A stretch of DNA of 64,000 bases from Paralithodes platypus (Eukaryota; Arthropoda; Malacostraca; Decapoda; Lithodidae). Under the pieces are notes generated by a model. That model searched no databases and was not told where the DNA came from. It saw only the letters and a list, made by a program, of their open reading frames with translations. Location of the stretch: contig CM064501.1 in assembly GCA_032716605.1 (NCBI GenBank), positions 27,175,968 to 27,239,967 on the forward strand, given 5' to 3'. Within the stretch, counting starts at the first letter, position 1. Each line of letters starts with the position of its first letter. Shown here in pieces: positions 41,322 to 52,181 of the stretch. Made by a program: the position numbers and the translations under genes.

Positions 41322-43159
41322 ATTTTGCGGTATTTAGTGATATCGAGTCTGAGATCGCCGCTCGAAAGGTCACAGATGACAGAGGTAAAATCGATATATT
41401 TCGCTCTAAATGTGATAAGGGTAGAACTCCAGCCGGTAATTTATTAGCTTGTGACCAGTTGCTAGAATGCACGACTTATCAAACCTTCAAAGACGAGTTT
41501 TTGGAGAAATTTGCACGAAACTCAAGAGGTGACTTTGCTCTGATTCATGATTTTGCTAACTCAATCCAACATATAAATAAGGGCAAATCTGTTGATACTC
41601 TATTGGCAGATTGTTCCGTAATGGCGAACACAATAAGCAACGGTTTAAAAGGTAACTCTTGGTTTACAGATGACAATATTTCATTGAAACAGTTTAGTAA
41701 GCTCCTCTCATGTACCCTGTTGGTTTCAGCGTTGCCAGAAAATGTACAGCCTATTGCTCGTAGAGTTGAATTTGCTCCAACTGACAGTTTGACTAAATTC
41801 ACGAAGTCTCTGCAACAGGCTTGTGACAAAGGCGGCATCACTACAAATCAAATACAATTCACTGTTGCTCAAATAAAACCCACTAATGCTAAAAATGCTC
41901 CGGTTCCCAAACCTTCCCCACAAACAGCTCAGTTCTCCAGAACCTCCCCACAGACACCCTAGCTCCCTAAATCTAAACAATACTCTCTCACACCACCCTC
42001 ACACACCTCCCGTCTCTCAGTGTCCCTTTGGTTCCCGTCATGGAAATTACACTTATGTGTCACGTTCGTACGTTCACGGAAACATTCCACATTCTCCCAC
42101 TCATTTTCAGGCCAAACCTAATTCTCAAACTGGGAACACCGACTTGCATTACTACTGTGGTTATGCAGGCCATAAGGTCTCTAATTGCCATATCAAACAG
42201 AAGGAAAGTCATGAATTTTCGACAGGACGTTCGCCATACTGTCGGAAGTGCAAAGAAGGACACATTAGACCAGCCAATGTGAGGTAGTCGCGGCAGTCGT
42301 AGCGAACCACAAATCATTCAGACACACTGCTAAACACTCGGGAAACATGGCGCGCGGCTCTCAACTCGCTATAACGTAAATATAAGTGTTCCACCCCCCC
42401 TCCCGCCAGTAGTGAAACCCAAATCCCTCAGAAAATTACGTGTTGGTGCCCTAATGCAATCTCCAGAGTTATGTGTTCTTAATTCTCAATGTAAGGGTAT
42501 ATCAATGACAGTTTTGTTAGACACGGGTTCTCCTGTTAACCTCATTCCTGAAAATATTTTTGAGAGCCTAAATTCTGACAAGTCTTTGAAAATATCCCCT
42601 CCAGATGTAATATTAGAAAGTGTTTCTGGTGATCATTTGGGAATTATTGGAGTGACGTACTTGCCCCTGACTTTGCATTCAGATCGAAATCCTTATAATG
42701 AGAAATTTTATGTCTTACATACACTTAATTAATGTGGGAGCTGACATATTGTTAGGGTATGGTACTATGAGAAACAGAAAAATGTTGCTCTTCCCTCACA
42801 TGAACGGAGTGGAAATAGAAAAGGTCTTTATTGAAGGTATCACATTAAATATTTCCCCGTCTAGTGCGAGCGTAGTGAAGGCGAGATGTAAGGCAGTGGG
42901 TGAGAGTGGCACAGCCCCGCACTGCACCACTGTCGCGTTTCAAGGTCAAACCACCTCCACCACACCACACACATTCATCGCTCCCCGCCGCTACACACTC
43001 ACACACCCGCCGTCTTACGAGCGCCGCGGGAAACAAGGTTTTACCCATACACGGAAACACACCCCCTTATCTTATTCTCAACCTCAAACCCCTACAGTCA
43101 CGGTATCTGATTATGTCGGATTAAAGTCCTCTATTACAAATATTCTTATGGACAAGGAT
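41322..43159 (+). pseudogene. gag-pro: Conventional Gypsy: gag and protease, left part
   Basis: Gag reads DFAVFSDIESEIAARKVT, TYQTFKDEFLEKFARNSR and VSALPENVQPIARRVEF up to a stop at 41960. In a second frame are two knuckle-like sequences, YYCGYAGHKVSNC and YCRKCKEGHIRPANV, each missing a ligand. The protease (42412-42732) has VLLDTGSPVNLIPENIF, and ADILLGYGTM follows in a shifted frame. The last codons MDKD join in frame to IVIEPHSAKVAVVYA at 52182 once the DIRS element is removed. The gag ends are degraded; no LTRs were found. Confidence 0.75.
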
Positions 43160-43195
43160 TATAGGTTTGACTCCTGTAAGGAGATAAAGGAAACC
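43160..43195 (-). other. DIRS terminal extension (36 nt)
   Basis: TATAGGTTTGAC to AAGGAAACC lies outside the inverted repeat and has no partner at the other end. Its complement is in the internal complementary region. It contains a small palindrome, CTCCTGTAAGGAG, possibly a recombinase contact. Confidence 0.75.
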
Positions 43196-43198
43196 TAA

Positions 43199-43515
43199 TA
43201 TTTAGTAGTGGCCCCGTAATCATTGACGAACATGCCTATTACATAAGGCATCCTGTTCAAACACTAATCCGCCGTAGTTTGAATCTACCGCCCAGAGCAT
43301 TTAAAATCTGAGGAGCCTTCATCATGAGCGCACGAGACCTCACTCATGGCTTCAGTCATTATGAATTGGGTTCTCACTACGAAAAAACTTCGTAAAAAAT
43401 AAAAAATAAAAAGAAAATAAGAATAACTATCCAATAAGCTTTCCATCATATCGTAGATGTACTTGTGTGGATCTTTGACCAGACGCTGATTCAGGCGTCA
43501 TTCTTCCTTCACTGA
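43199..43515. repeat. DIRS inverted terminal repeat (left in window)
   Basis: It starts ATTTAGTAGTGGCCCC, contains TCATTGACGAACATGCC, and ends ...CAGGCGTCATTCTTCCTTC. It matches the complement of 51868-52181 with scattered differences. Confidence 0.88.
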
Positions 43516-43583
43516 CATATCAAGTAAACCAAAATCCTTAATACATCAACGAATGGGAAGGGGATGGTTGGGAGGGCCCCAGT

Positions 43584-43690
43584 CGTCAATGATTACGGGG
43601 CCACTACTAAATATTAGGTTTTCTTTATCTCCTTACAGGAGTCAAACCTATAATTTATTAGTGGCCCCTCCATCATTGACGAACATGCCT
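43584..43690. other. DIRS internal complementary region
   Basis: It is the complement of the 43160-43228 end fused to the complement of the 52166-52181 end. The junction at 43652/43653 joins the two termini without extra bases, as in a circle junction. In DIRS-1 this region serves as template to complete and circularise the cDNA. It fixes both ends of the element independently of the Gypsy frame. Confidence 0.85.
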
Positions 43691-44369
43691 GATTTCTAAG
43701 ACTGGAGGGGGACATTCGTAATCATATCATAACTCTAGAAAAGCAGATAATCAAACAACCACATAGTATTCTTACTTTTGTAAAAAAGAGATATTCGGGT
43801 GCATAAACTTTATACAGCCTAAATCTTCAAAAAGGGGTACAAGCAGGAGCGTGCTTCAAAGAAGCCTGCTTGAAAAAGGGTTAACTCTGAGACTCTGTGC
43901 ACAGATCTGCTAGTTAAGAAGGCACCCCACTTAAAGTAAGTGGTGAAAACTAACAACTTATAAGTTTACATGTGCACATATAAACCCCATTAACTAGTGG
44001 ATATAGTCCTAAAAATATAACCAAACATAAATTAATTCTTGTACATTCGTAGAAGTACTGAACTTGTGTACTTATGCAGAAGTAATTACTGCAAAAGTAA
44101 AAGTCGTAGTTGCCACTACCGAGATTTCTCAAAAATCTATTGCTTCACAGCCAAAGCTACTTACAACAAGAATTGTCGTAACACTACTATTGGCTTTTAG
44201 CACAATTTCCTGCAATGAAATTTTATAATACAATGCCTACAACCAGTATCACAGCTCGTATGTTCCGAACACATACTCCGGAGGGGTCTAGGGTGTCCTA
44301 TGTCACACTGACTGCACCCCCCCCCCCCCTTTTTCTTGAAATTAAACAAAACGTGACTAAAAGGGCCAC
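43691..44369 (-). other. Spacer between internal complementary region and YR gene
   Basis: AT-rich, with a C run at 44317-44330 and no credible frame. Confidence 0.5.
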
Positions 44370-45603
44370 CTAGACCCTCTGCCGTAAAGCTATACATGGC
44401 AAGGAAGGGTTGTCCAAAGCTACTGAAAGGTATCGAAGCAAAAACTCCTGATTAGAGGCCCACAACTGTGTGGACGTAATAACTTTCACCGAAAGATTAT
44501 TAAGGAAACGTAAAGAGGCTGTCCCCTTGCGTAAATCGTGGGTCTTACCCACAACGCCGGGATGCTTCTCTTTAAAGTCCTCGACCAAGAGAGAAGCCAG
44601 TGTACGCTCCATCAATCGTTCACCCGGACTTGCGACCCATAAAGCACCCTGGTGATTTAGAGGTGCCACTCTTAAATATTTGGTTAGAGCTTGCACTGGG
44701 CAAAAAAGATGGTGCACCTTTCCCCTGTTTAACGCCGGCACCGTGAACTCTGAAAACACGTGTTCACTGTGCTCAATCTCGGCTATGAATCCTGGGGAAG
44801 GTGCAATGTGAATACATTCATGAAGCCTATCAAACCTGAGGCAATTAGGTGCGTCGCTCATCGCCACCAGCTCAGATACTCTGTTCCCGGTAGCCAAAGC
44901 CATAAGGAATACTGCCCTTTTGTAAAATCTGCAGTCTTTGGTACATATGGGAACGAGAAGAACGACGATGCTTTGTCCAGAGACCATGTAGGCCTGAGCT
45001 GACGGGGAGGTGGGCGGAGTTTAAAACCTGCCCACATAAATCACTTTCAGATAAATGTTTCTGCATGAACAGATAAATTAAATAATAAACAACCAACTCC
45101 ACCGAGGGCACAGTTTGTTTTGTTCTAAGAATCCGAGACGTAAAAGCTTTCCAATGCGATTGAAACTGTCGCTTTGTAGACTGGGTATATTGATTCGTGA
45201 ATATCTTGGTCACGTCGCTACCATAAGGTGGTAGCCACTTGGCCTCCTGAATGTCCAAAATGAACAAGTCCGCGAGGTTTCTAGGTTGCCAATTGTGTTC
45301 TAAGCGGAACAACCCTACCAGGAGGGACACTGGGTGCGGGCACCACGTGTTCAAATGCCGGTACCACACTGCGACGGCCACAGGGGCGCGATTAGCGAGA
45401 CTACGCCTCGCTAATCCTGTAGTTTGTTGACTACGTGGCACATTAGAGACGCGTCTGGCGGCGGAAAAGAGATAAATGGAACTCAACCTGTTCTCGTCCG
45501 TCATCAGAGCGTCAGGTCCGCCCGCCGGCGTTATCGTCCGGCGGGTGAGGTACGACTGTGAGTATCGCCATATACCTTGGTTGTGGCTGTCCCTCGCTTG
45601 CAA
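44370..45603 (-). pseudogene. DIRS-type tyrosine recombinase, one frameshift
   Basis: The N-terminal frame (44872-45603) has NQYTQSTKRQFQSHWKAF and VYYLIYLFMQKHLSESDL, the core-binding fold that contacts DNA. The catalytic frame (44370-44987) has MALATGNRVSELVAM (first Arg), FCPVQALTKYL, HDLRKGTASL (H-x-x-R) and LWASNQEFLLRYL with the W and the nucleophilic Tyr, a typical DIRS ending. The two frames overlap near 44930-44985, so a single indel separates them. The enzyme would integrate a circular cDNA without target duplication. All catalytic positions look present. Confidence 0.82.
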
Positions 45604-46130
45604 GCTCGGTATACTCCCTGAACGGGGAGCCCTCGTCCGAGTCCCGTAAAGGTTTATGATAATTAAAAGCTCCCATAGCTCATTAACACATTGAAAGCAG
45701 AGCTGGTGAGCAAAATCATAAAGTATACTAATTAATTTAATTTATATTTAATTGTATTAAAATAAATTACTATAAATAAACACAATATTATCATAATATA
45801 ATCATAGAAAATATATGTTTATTATGATTCAGCTATTAAATTATTTCATTAACAAATAAAAATAAGATAGGGCTACCTGAGCTTAACTGCGTTGAACATA
45901 CAGCCATGAGAGGTTCAAGTGCCGACACGACACAGACTGGGGGAAAACTACCCCGCCCCCGGGAACTACCTGGTCACCTGGTGCAACACCGGTAATCCGC
46001 CCTGGAAAGAGAATTTTCCGGGGATTAAAGCTCATAGGGTTACACCCAAAAAACGGTACAAAATATGTGCCTCAAAACCGCCGGTCAACGAACCGTAGCA
46101 CTCCACCACTACTTTTCGTTGTCCTTTAGT
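45604..46130. other. AT-rich spacer of the DIRS element
   Basis: Low-complexity AT sequence at 45710-45860, then first hairpin and GCCGG motifs. No gene recognised. Confidence 0.5.
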
Positions 46131-46137
46131 ATCATAT

Positions 46138-46297
46138 TAAAGATTTCAGCATATCTTTACCTGTCCAGAAGATTTAAGCATATCTTCTGAATCCTCATAA
46201 AGATGAAGCATATCTTCATTAAAGATGAAGTCTTTCAAGTATCCCTTTACACTTGAAACACTAGTAAGATTCCGGCATCTTTTTATCCCATAAAAAG
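46138..46297. repeat. Array of seven short hairpins (copy 1)
   Basis: Consecutive perfect stems: AAAGAT/ATCTTT, AGAAGAT/ATCTTCT, AAGAT/ATCTT, AAAGA/TCTTT, TTCAAGT/ACTTGAA, AAGAT/ATCTT, CTTTTTAT/ATAAAAAG, with loops of 3 to 10 nt (GCAT or similar in several). They lie end to end over 160 bp. Copies follow at 47046-47205 and 49164-49323. Confidence 0.8.
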
Positions 46298-46313
46298 TCT
46301 AAGCCTATCTTAA

Positions 46314-46793
46314 CCCTTAATTAGCGGCGAGCAACATAAGTCGAGTTAAATAAAGCTGGACTATGTGGCGGCGCTCGACATAACTCGAGTGGCAATTTCA
46401 GCACGTAATGTGGCTGAGAGAGAGAGACAAGTGGTGGCAGGAGACTAGCGAGCGTATGACTGCTCCAGACCACCGCGGCGAACCTACTGACACAAATCTC
46501 AGCTCCCTCCTCCCTCTCTCACTCGCTACATACTCAATTATGTACCGAAAGTACCGAATTACCTGCTTTTTGCACTCGCGTTGCACGGTTATTGCAAGAA
46601 AACTATCCATCATACAAGGATCGTTATGGTGTCATTCGAAAGCTCTGTTTATGCCCTTTCAGGGATAGGTACTTGTTTTACGTTCTGGGTCTTATTTAGG
46701 CATGAAAATGATCACGTAAACAGCCCTATTTTGGCTAAAAAGACCCCGCTGTGCGGTACACATAAATAAACCGCATAGGCCGCTCGTAAGGTG
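46314..46793. mobile_element. piggyBac-type MITE, 480 bp
   Basis: It is flanked by TTAA at both sides (46310-46313, 46794-46797). The paralogous repeats at about 47218 and 49336 have a single TTAA and no insertion. The ends CCCTTAATTAGCGGC and (complement) CACCTTACGAGCGGCC form imperfect inverted repeats. No transposase is inside. Confidence 0.75.
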
Positions 46794-46797
46794 TTAA

Positions 46798-49700
46798 TCT
46801 CTAATCTGGCGTCACCCAGAAGCCCTCATAGATCGTCGTCTTGAAGGCCGTGATACCCTATTGTATCAATCAATTGTTCGGCAAATTATCGCGAATTGCA
46901 AATCAGTTAATATAACCACCCAAAGGTACAACCGCCGGGTTTTATATGCAATGTCAATCCAATTGTACCTGCCCCAGACCCCTTTGTAAAAAGGTCGCCG
47001 GGTTTGAAAGGCTAAACAAACAAACGGCATTGTTTCAATGGCTTATTAAAGATTTCACCATATCTTTTATCTGCCCAAAAGAATTAAGCATAACTTCTTA
47101 ATCCTCATAAAGATGAAGCATATCTTTATTAAAGATGAAGTCTTTCAAGTAACCCTTTACACTTGAAACACAAGCAAGATTCAGGCATCTTTTTATCCCA
47201 TAAAAAGTCTAAGCCTATCTTAATCTCTAATCCGGCTTCTCCCAGAAGCCCTCATAGATCGCCGTCTTGAAGGCCGTGATACCCTATTGTATCAATCAAT
47301 TGTTTGGCAAATTATCTCGAATCGCAAATCCGTTAATATAACCACCCGAAGGTACAACCGCCGGGTTTTATATACAAGGACCCCAATGGAAATACGCCTA
47401 ACGGCCTTATTGGGCTATCCTTAGTTGGAATTATGCAAGGCTGCTACATGTCATATTTATAACATACTATGTGGCACCAACTCTGTAAATTGCTAACTGA
47501 ATAAATATTATTATTATTATTATTATTAATATTATTATTATTAATGTCAAACCAATTATACCTGTCCCAGACCTCTTTGTAACAAGGTCGCCGGGAGGTA
47601 AAGACCAAACAAACAGACAGCATTGTTTCAATGGCTTTGAAAAGCAGAGAAAACCAAGGCCAACAGGTGTCAGCCTGATCACCTAGAAAACTGCATGGAG
47701 CCCCCCTCGACGGGAATAACTCAGGAAGCCTGATCCCAGGCTCGACCATAGAAAACGCAGTTTCTGATGAGCCCTCAAGCGACCAAACTCGTCGGGGTAA
47801 CTTACCTATTTTAGCCATCCTGACTAAAACTCAGTAAACAAAAACGGTGTTCTCGGAGCAACGAGAAAAACGCCGGAAAGGTAACCTACACTAAACTATA
47901 CATTACAGGAGGGCGTAATGCATAAAGCAATGAATAACACAGGAAGCCTGCTCCCAGGCTCGACCACAGAAAACGCAGTTTCTTATGAGCCCTCAAGCGA
48001 CCAAACTCGTCTGGGTAACTTACCTATTTTGAGCCCTCCTGACTAAAACTCGGTAAACAAAAACGGTGTTCTCGGAGCAACGAGAAAAAACGCCGGAAAA
48101 GTAACCTACACCAAACGAGACATTTTAACACATTTCATACAAAGGGTGTGCGCAAAAATAGGGATACCTGAACAGGAGGGCGTAATGCATAAAGCAAAAA
48201 CCGGGGCAAAGGTAGCCATGTCAGAGACTGGTGGGATAATTACTCCAGGTTCTGCATAAACCCGCCGGGACCCAGCTCTGGAAAAAAAGAAAATTTCCAG
48301 GAATTAATGTTCATTAGGTTAACCCAAACATGTTCGCACACAAGTGTTAAATAACCCGCCGGGTAACGAGACGTAATACTCAACGACGACAGCTCGCTAC
48401 GCGGTGGGGTTTCCTAAGTAAAAGATTTCAGAATATCTTAATTTGTCGAAAAGATTTATGAATACCCTCTGACAAAATATATAAAGACCAGCATGGCGTT
48501 TATAACTGATGAAGTCTTTCCGGTGGTGTTTGTTTCAAGATTCAATTTTGGAAAAAACTCCCCTAAAAAACACGCCGGTCCCCGCATTATCTCGTAGATC
48601 AAAAACTGGGAAGCCTGACAAATATACGAGATCTAACTTCTCCCGAAGTATCTTTTTAGATCGCCATATGTTCAAGGCGGCGATACATAATGTATCCCTC
48701 AATTGTCTGGTTAACTAACTGAATCGTAAATTCATTATTCCCATCCCTCCAAGGAGCACCCGCCGGGTGTGAATATTAGTTTTTTTTAAACGTTAACCCC
48801 AATTGTGCCCTAAAGCGCCGTATGTTGAAGGAGGCGATACACAATGCATCCCTCAATTGTCTGGTCAACTAAACTGAATTTTGCAAATTCGGGCATCCCA
48901 CCCTTCCAGGTTGCACCCGCCAGGTGATTTAAAGTTTAAAAGTTAACCCCAAATGTTCCTAACCCCACTTCGTTGTAAAAGATCGCCGGGGAGGAAATAC
49001 AAAGATCGCGGATTGCAAATCAGTCAATAGAACCACCCAAAGGTACAACCGCCGGGTTTTATATGCAATGCCAAACCAATTGTACCTGCCTCAGACCTCT
49101 TTGTAAAAAGGTCGCCGGGAGGGAAAGACTAAACAAACAAACGGCATTGTTTCAATGGCTTATTAAAGATTTCAGCATATCTTTCACCTGTCCAAAAGAA
49201 TTAAGAATAACTTCTTAATCCTCATAAAGATGAAGCATATCTTTATTAAAGATGAAGTCTTTCAAGTATCCCTTTACACTTGAGACACTGGTAAGATTCA
49301 GGCACCTTTTTATCCCATAAAAAGTCTAAGCCTATCTTAATCTCTAATCCGGCTTCTCCCAGAAGCCCTCATAGATCGCCGTCTTGAAGGCCGTGATACC
49401 CTATTGTATCAATCAATTGTTTGGCAAATTAACTCTAATCGCAAATCCGTTAATATAACCACCCGAAGGTACAACCGCCGGGTTTTATATGCAACGTCAA
49501 ACCAATTATACCTGCCCCAGACCTCTTTGTAAAAAGGTCGCCGGGAGGTAAAGACCAAACAAACAGACAGCATTGTTTCAATGGCTTTGAAAAGCAGAGA
49601 AAACCAAGTCCAACAGGTGTCAGCCTGATCACCTAGAAAACTGTGTGGAGCCCCCCTCGACAGGAATAAACCAGGAAGCCTGATCCCAGGCTCGACCCTA

Positions 49701-50870
49701 GAAAACGCAGTTTCTGATGAGCCCTCAAGCGACCAAACTCGTCAGGGTAACCCACCTATTTTAGTCATCCTGACTAAAACTCGGTAAACAAAAACGGTGT
49801 TTCTCGGAGCAATGAGAAAAACGCCGGAAAGGTAACCCACACTAAACTATACATTACAGGAGGGCGTAATGCATAAAGCAATGAATAACACAGGAAGCCT
49901 GATCCCAGGCTCGACCACAGAAAACGCAGTTTCTTATGAGCCCTCAAGCGACCAAACTCGTCGGGGTAACTTACCTATTTTGAGCCATCCTGACTAAAAC
50001 TCGGTAAACAAAAACGGTGTTCTCGGAGCAACGAGAAAAAAAGCTGGAAAGGTAACCCACACCAAACAAGACAGTGTAACACATTTGATACAAAGGGTGT
50101 GCGCAAAAATAGGGATACCTGAACAGGAGGGCGTAATGCATAAAGCAAAAACCGGGGCAAAGGTAGCCATGACAGAGACTGGTGGGATACTTACTCCAGG
50201 TTCTGCATAGACCCGCCGGGACCCAGCTCTGGAAAAAAAGAAAATTTCCAGGAATTAATGCTCATAAGGTTAACCCAAACATGTTCGCACACAAGTGTTA
50301 ATTTGTCCAAAAGATTTATGAATACCCTCTGACATAATATATAAAGACCAGCCTGGCGTTTATAACTGATTAAGTCTGTCCGGTGGTGTTTGTTTCAAGA
50401 TTCAATTTTGGAAAAAAATAAAATAAAAAAGACGCCGGCCCCCGAATTATCTCGTAGATCAAACTGGGAAGCCTGACAAATATACGAGATCTAACTTCTT
50501 CCGAAGTATCTTTTTAGATCGCCGTATGTTGAAGGCGGCGATACAAAACGTATCCCTCGATTGTCTGGTTAACTAACTGAATTGTAAATTCGTTATTCCC
50601 ACCCTTCCAGGGAGTACCCGCCGGGTGTGAAAATTAGTTTTAAAAAAGTTAACCCCAATTGTGCCTTAAATTGCCGTATGTTGAAGGAGGCGATACACAA
50701 TGCATCCCTCAATTGTCTGGTCAACTAAACTGAATTTTGCAAATTCGGTCATCCCACCCTACCAGGTTGCACCCGCCGGGTGATTTAAAGTTTAAAAGTT
50801 AACCCCAACTGTTCCGAACCCCACATCTTTGTAAAAGATCGCCGGGGAGGAAATACAACAACAGCATAGT
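46798..50870. repeat. DIRS internal repeat region: U, V, W units in tandem
   Basis: Units recur as U (46133-47043; 47044-47640; 49010-49161 partial; 49162-49580), V (47640-48420; 49580-50290) and W (48420-49010; 50290-50870). So a U-V-W block of about 1.9 kb is tandemly duplicated. V itself holds a direct repeat of about 262 bp (47675 and 47937). CGCCGG occurs every 60-280 bp, usually beside a stem-loop such as GACCTCTTT-GTA-AAAAAGGTC. No coding frame runs through consistently. Confidence 0.75.
47378..47545 (+). mobile_element. 5'-truncated LINE4 insertion
   Basis: From CAAGGACCCCAATGG it matches the 3' end of LINE4 (13087-13250) and ends in ATT repeats. The equivalent U units (46949, 49490) lack it. 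Confidence 0.75.
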
Positions 50871-51867
50871 TTTATAATGGCTTTGCAAAACCGAAAAAAC
50901 TACAAACAACACGTGTCCGTATGAACACTGTTAGATGGGTACAGCCAATCCGCCGGGAATCAGAAGGAGCCTGAAACAGGCACCCCAGAGACGCCGTCCT
51001 GGGGAGCCACAGACACCCACTCGCCGGGGAAACAAGCCTGTTTTTAAACCACGCGTGGCCAAAACTCGGCAACCAGCCGGGTATTTTCATGGTGTAACCG
51101 AGAAAAACCCGCCGGAAATAACCCACCCCGTCCAGATACCATCTGAACGCAACACAGGACCGAGGCGTAGCCAAAACACAACTAACGCCGGGCCCAACAT
51201 AGTCCGTGAAATTAGCCAATACACAACTAACCCAGGACACATAAATAGTCCGTGGAATTAGCCAATACACAACTAAACCAGGACACACATCACACAGTAG
51301 TACATATTTAGAAAATAAATCAATAACACTTGTATATGTGGTAAAGCTACGAGAGGCTGGCTAGGCCTAGGCAGACGGATAGCAATAACATGTCGGAATA
51401 TAAACAAAAAGCACTGAATTATATCACAACAGGAACCACCGCCGACACACCACTGTAGCAAATACTTCCGGCAAAGGGATGAACTGCCTCGGGACCCAGA
51501 AAAAACTTCACTAAGTGAAGAAAAAACGCTGGGAACGTCAGCAAAAATACGCTACCTCATCAGAAAGATAAAAGGAAGCAATAACGCGTAATGAAAGCCG
51601 CCTGCATCACAAAGCTAGCTAACTGTGAAAAAGTTCACCTGTCCACATCCGGACCACGAGGGTACATCCGAAATAGATGCCCCAAACACACGACCCAAAA
51701 TACACTGCACTGCGGGCAACCAGCCCAGGACACTCCTGCTACGCATATCCTAACCTTACTCGATACATCCCGGAGTAAACAAATGAGAAAAAACTCACTA
51801 GGGACGCAGCAAATACGGAACCAGCGGAGCGTGGAGAAACACGTCCGGGCCGGCTGACCGCAGAGCA
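50871..51867. other. DIRS 5' side, no recognised gene
   Basis: Several GCCGGG motifs continue to about 51430. Short frames occur on both strands, but none resembles Gag, RT, RNase H or methyltransferase. Confidence 0.5.
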
Positions 51868-52181
51868 GAGAAGGAAGAATGACGCCTGAATCAGCGTCTG
51901 GTCAAAGATCCACACAAGTACATCTACGATATGATGGAAAGCTTATTGGATAGTTATTCTTTTTTTCTTTTTGTTTTTTATTTTTTACGAAGTTTTTTTC
52001 GTAGTGAGAACCCAATTCATAATGACTGAAGCCATGAGTGAGGTCGCGTGCGCTCATGATGAAGGCTCCTCAGATTTTAAATGCTCTGCGCGGTAGATTA
52101 AAATTACGGCGGATTAGTGTTTGAAGAGGATGCCTTATGTAATAGGCATGTTCGTCAATGATGCAGGGGCCACTAATAAAT
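51868..52181. repeat. DIRS inverted terminal repeat (right in window)
   Basis: Complement of 43199-43515; it ends GGGGCCACTAATAAAT, directly against the resumed Gypsy frame (ATT GTA ATT). Confidence 0.88.

Larger units (their letters stand above)
43160..52181 (-). mobile_element. DIRS-type element, 9,022 bp, without visible RT
   Basis: It interrupts a Gypsy pol frame cleanly: GAC AAG GAT before and ATT GTA ATT after are adjacent codons of one frame, with no target duplication. Terminal inverted repeats of about 315 bp (43199-43515, 51868-52181), a 36-nt extension at the 43160 end and an internal complementary region (43584-43690) define it. The - strand order is ITR, 6 kb of repeats, YR gene, internal complementary region, ITR. 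That matches DIRS elements, except that RT, RNase H and methyltransferase are not seen. Confidence 0.85.

Noticed and set aside
43584..43690. Separate 424-bp MITE with perfect 32-bp inverted ends (43196-43619)
   Set aside because: The right copy is followed by the complement of the terminal extension and then the other terminus, which is exactly a DIRS internal complementary region.
46398..46668. Overlapping frames on both strands in the MITE
   Set aside because: The 480-bp MITE is absent from the paralogous units and codes for nothing recognisable.
47444..47818. - strand frame of 124 codons starting MAKIGKLPRRVW
   Set aside because: It runs through a LINE4 tail and ATT repeats, and the duplicated units (V) have stops at the same place. 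The ATAGGTAAGT inside looks like a donor, but no partner acceptor is consistent between copies.
46138..49323. Possible CRISPR-like array
   Set aside because: The stem-loops have different sequences and no constant repeat and spacer length; the context is a eukaryotic transposon.
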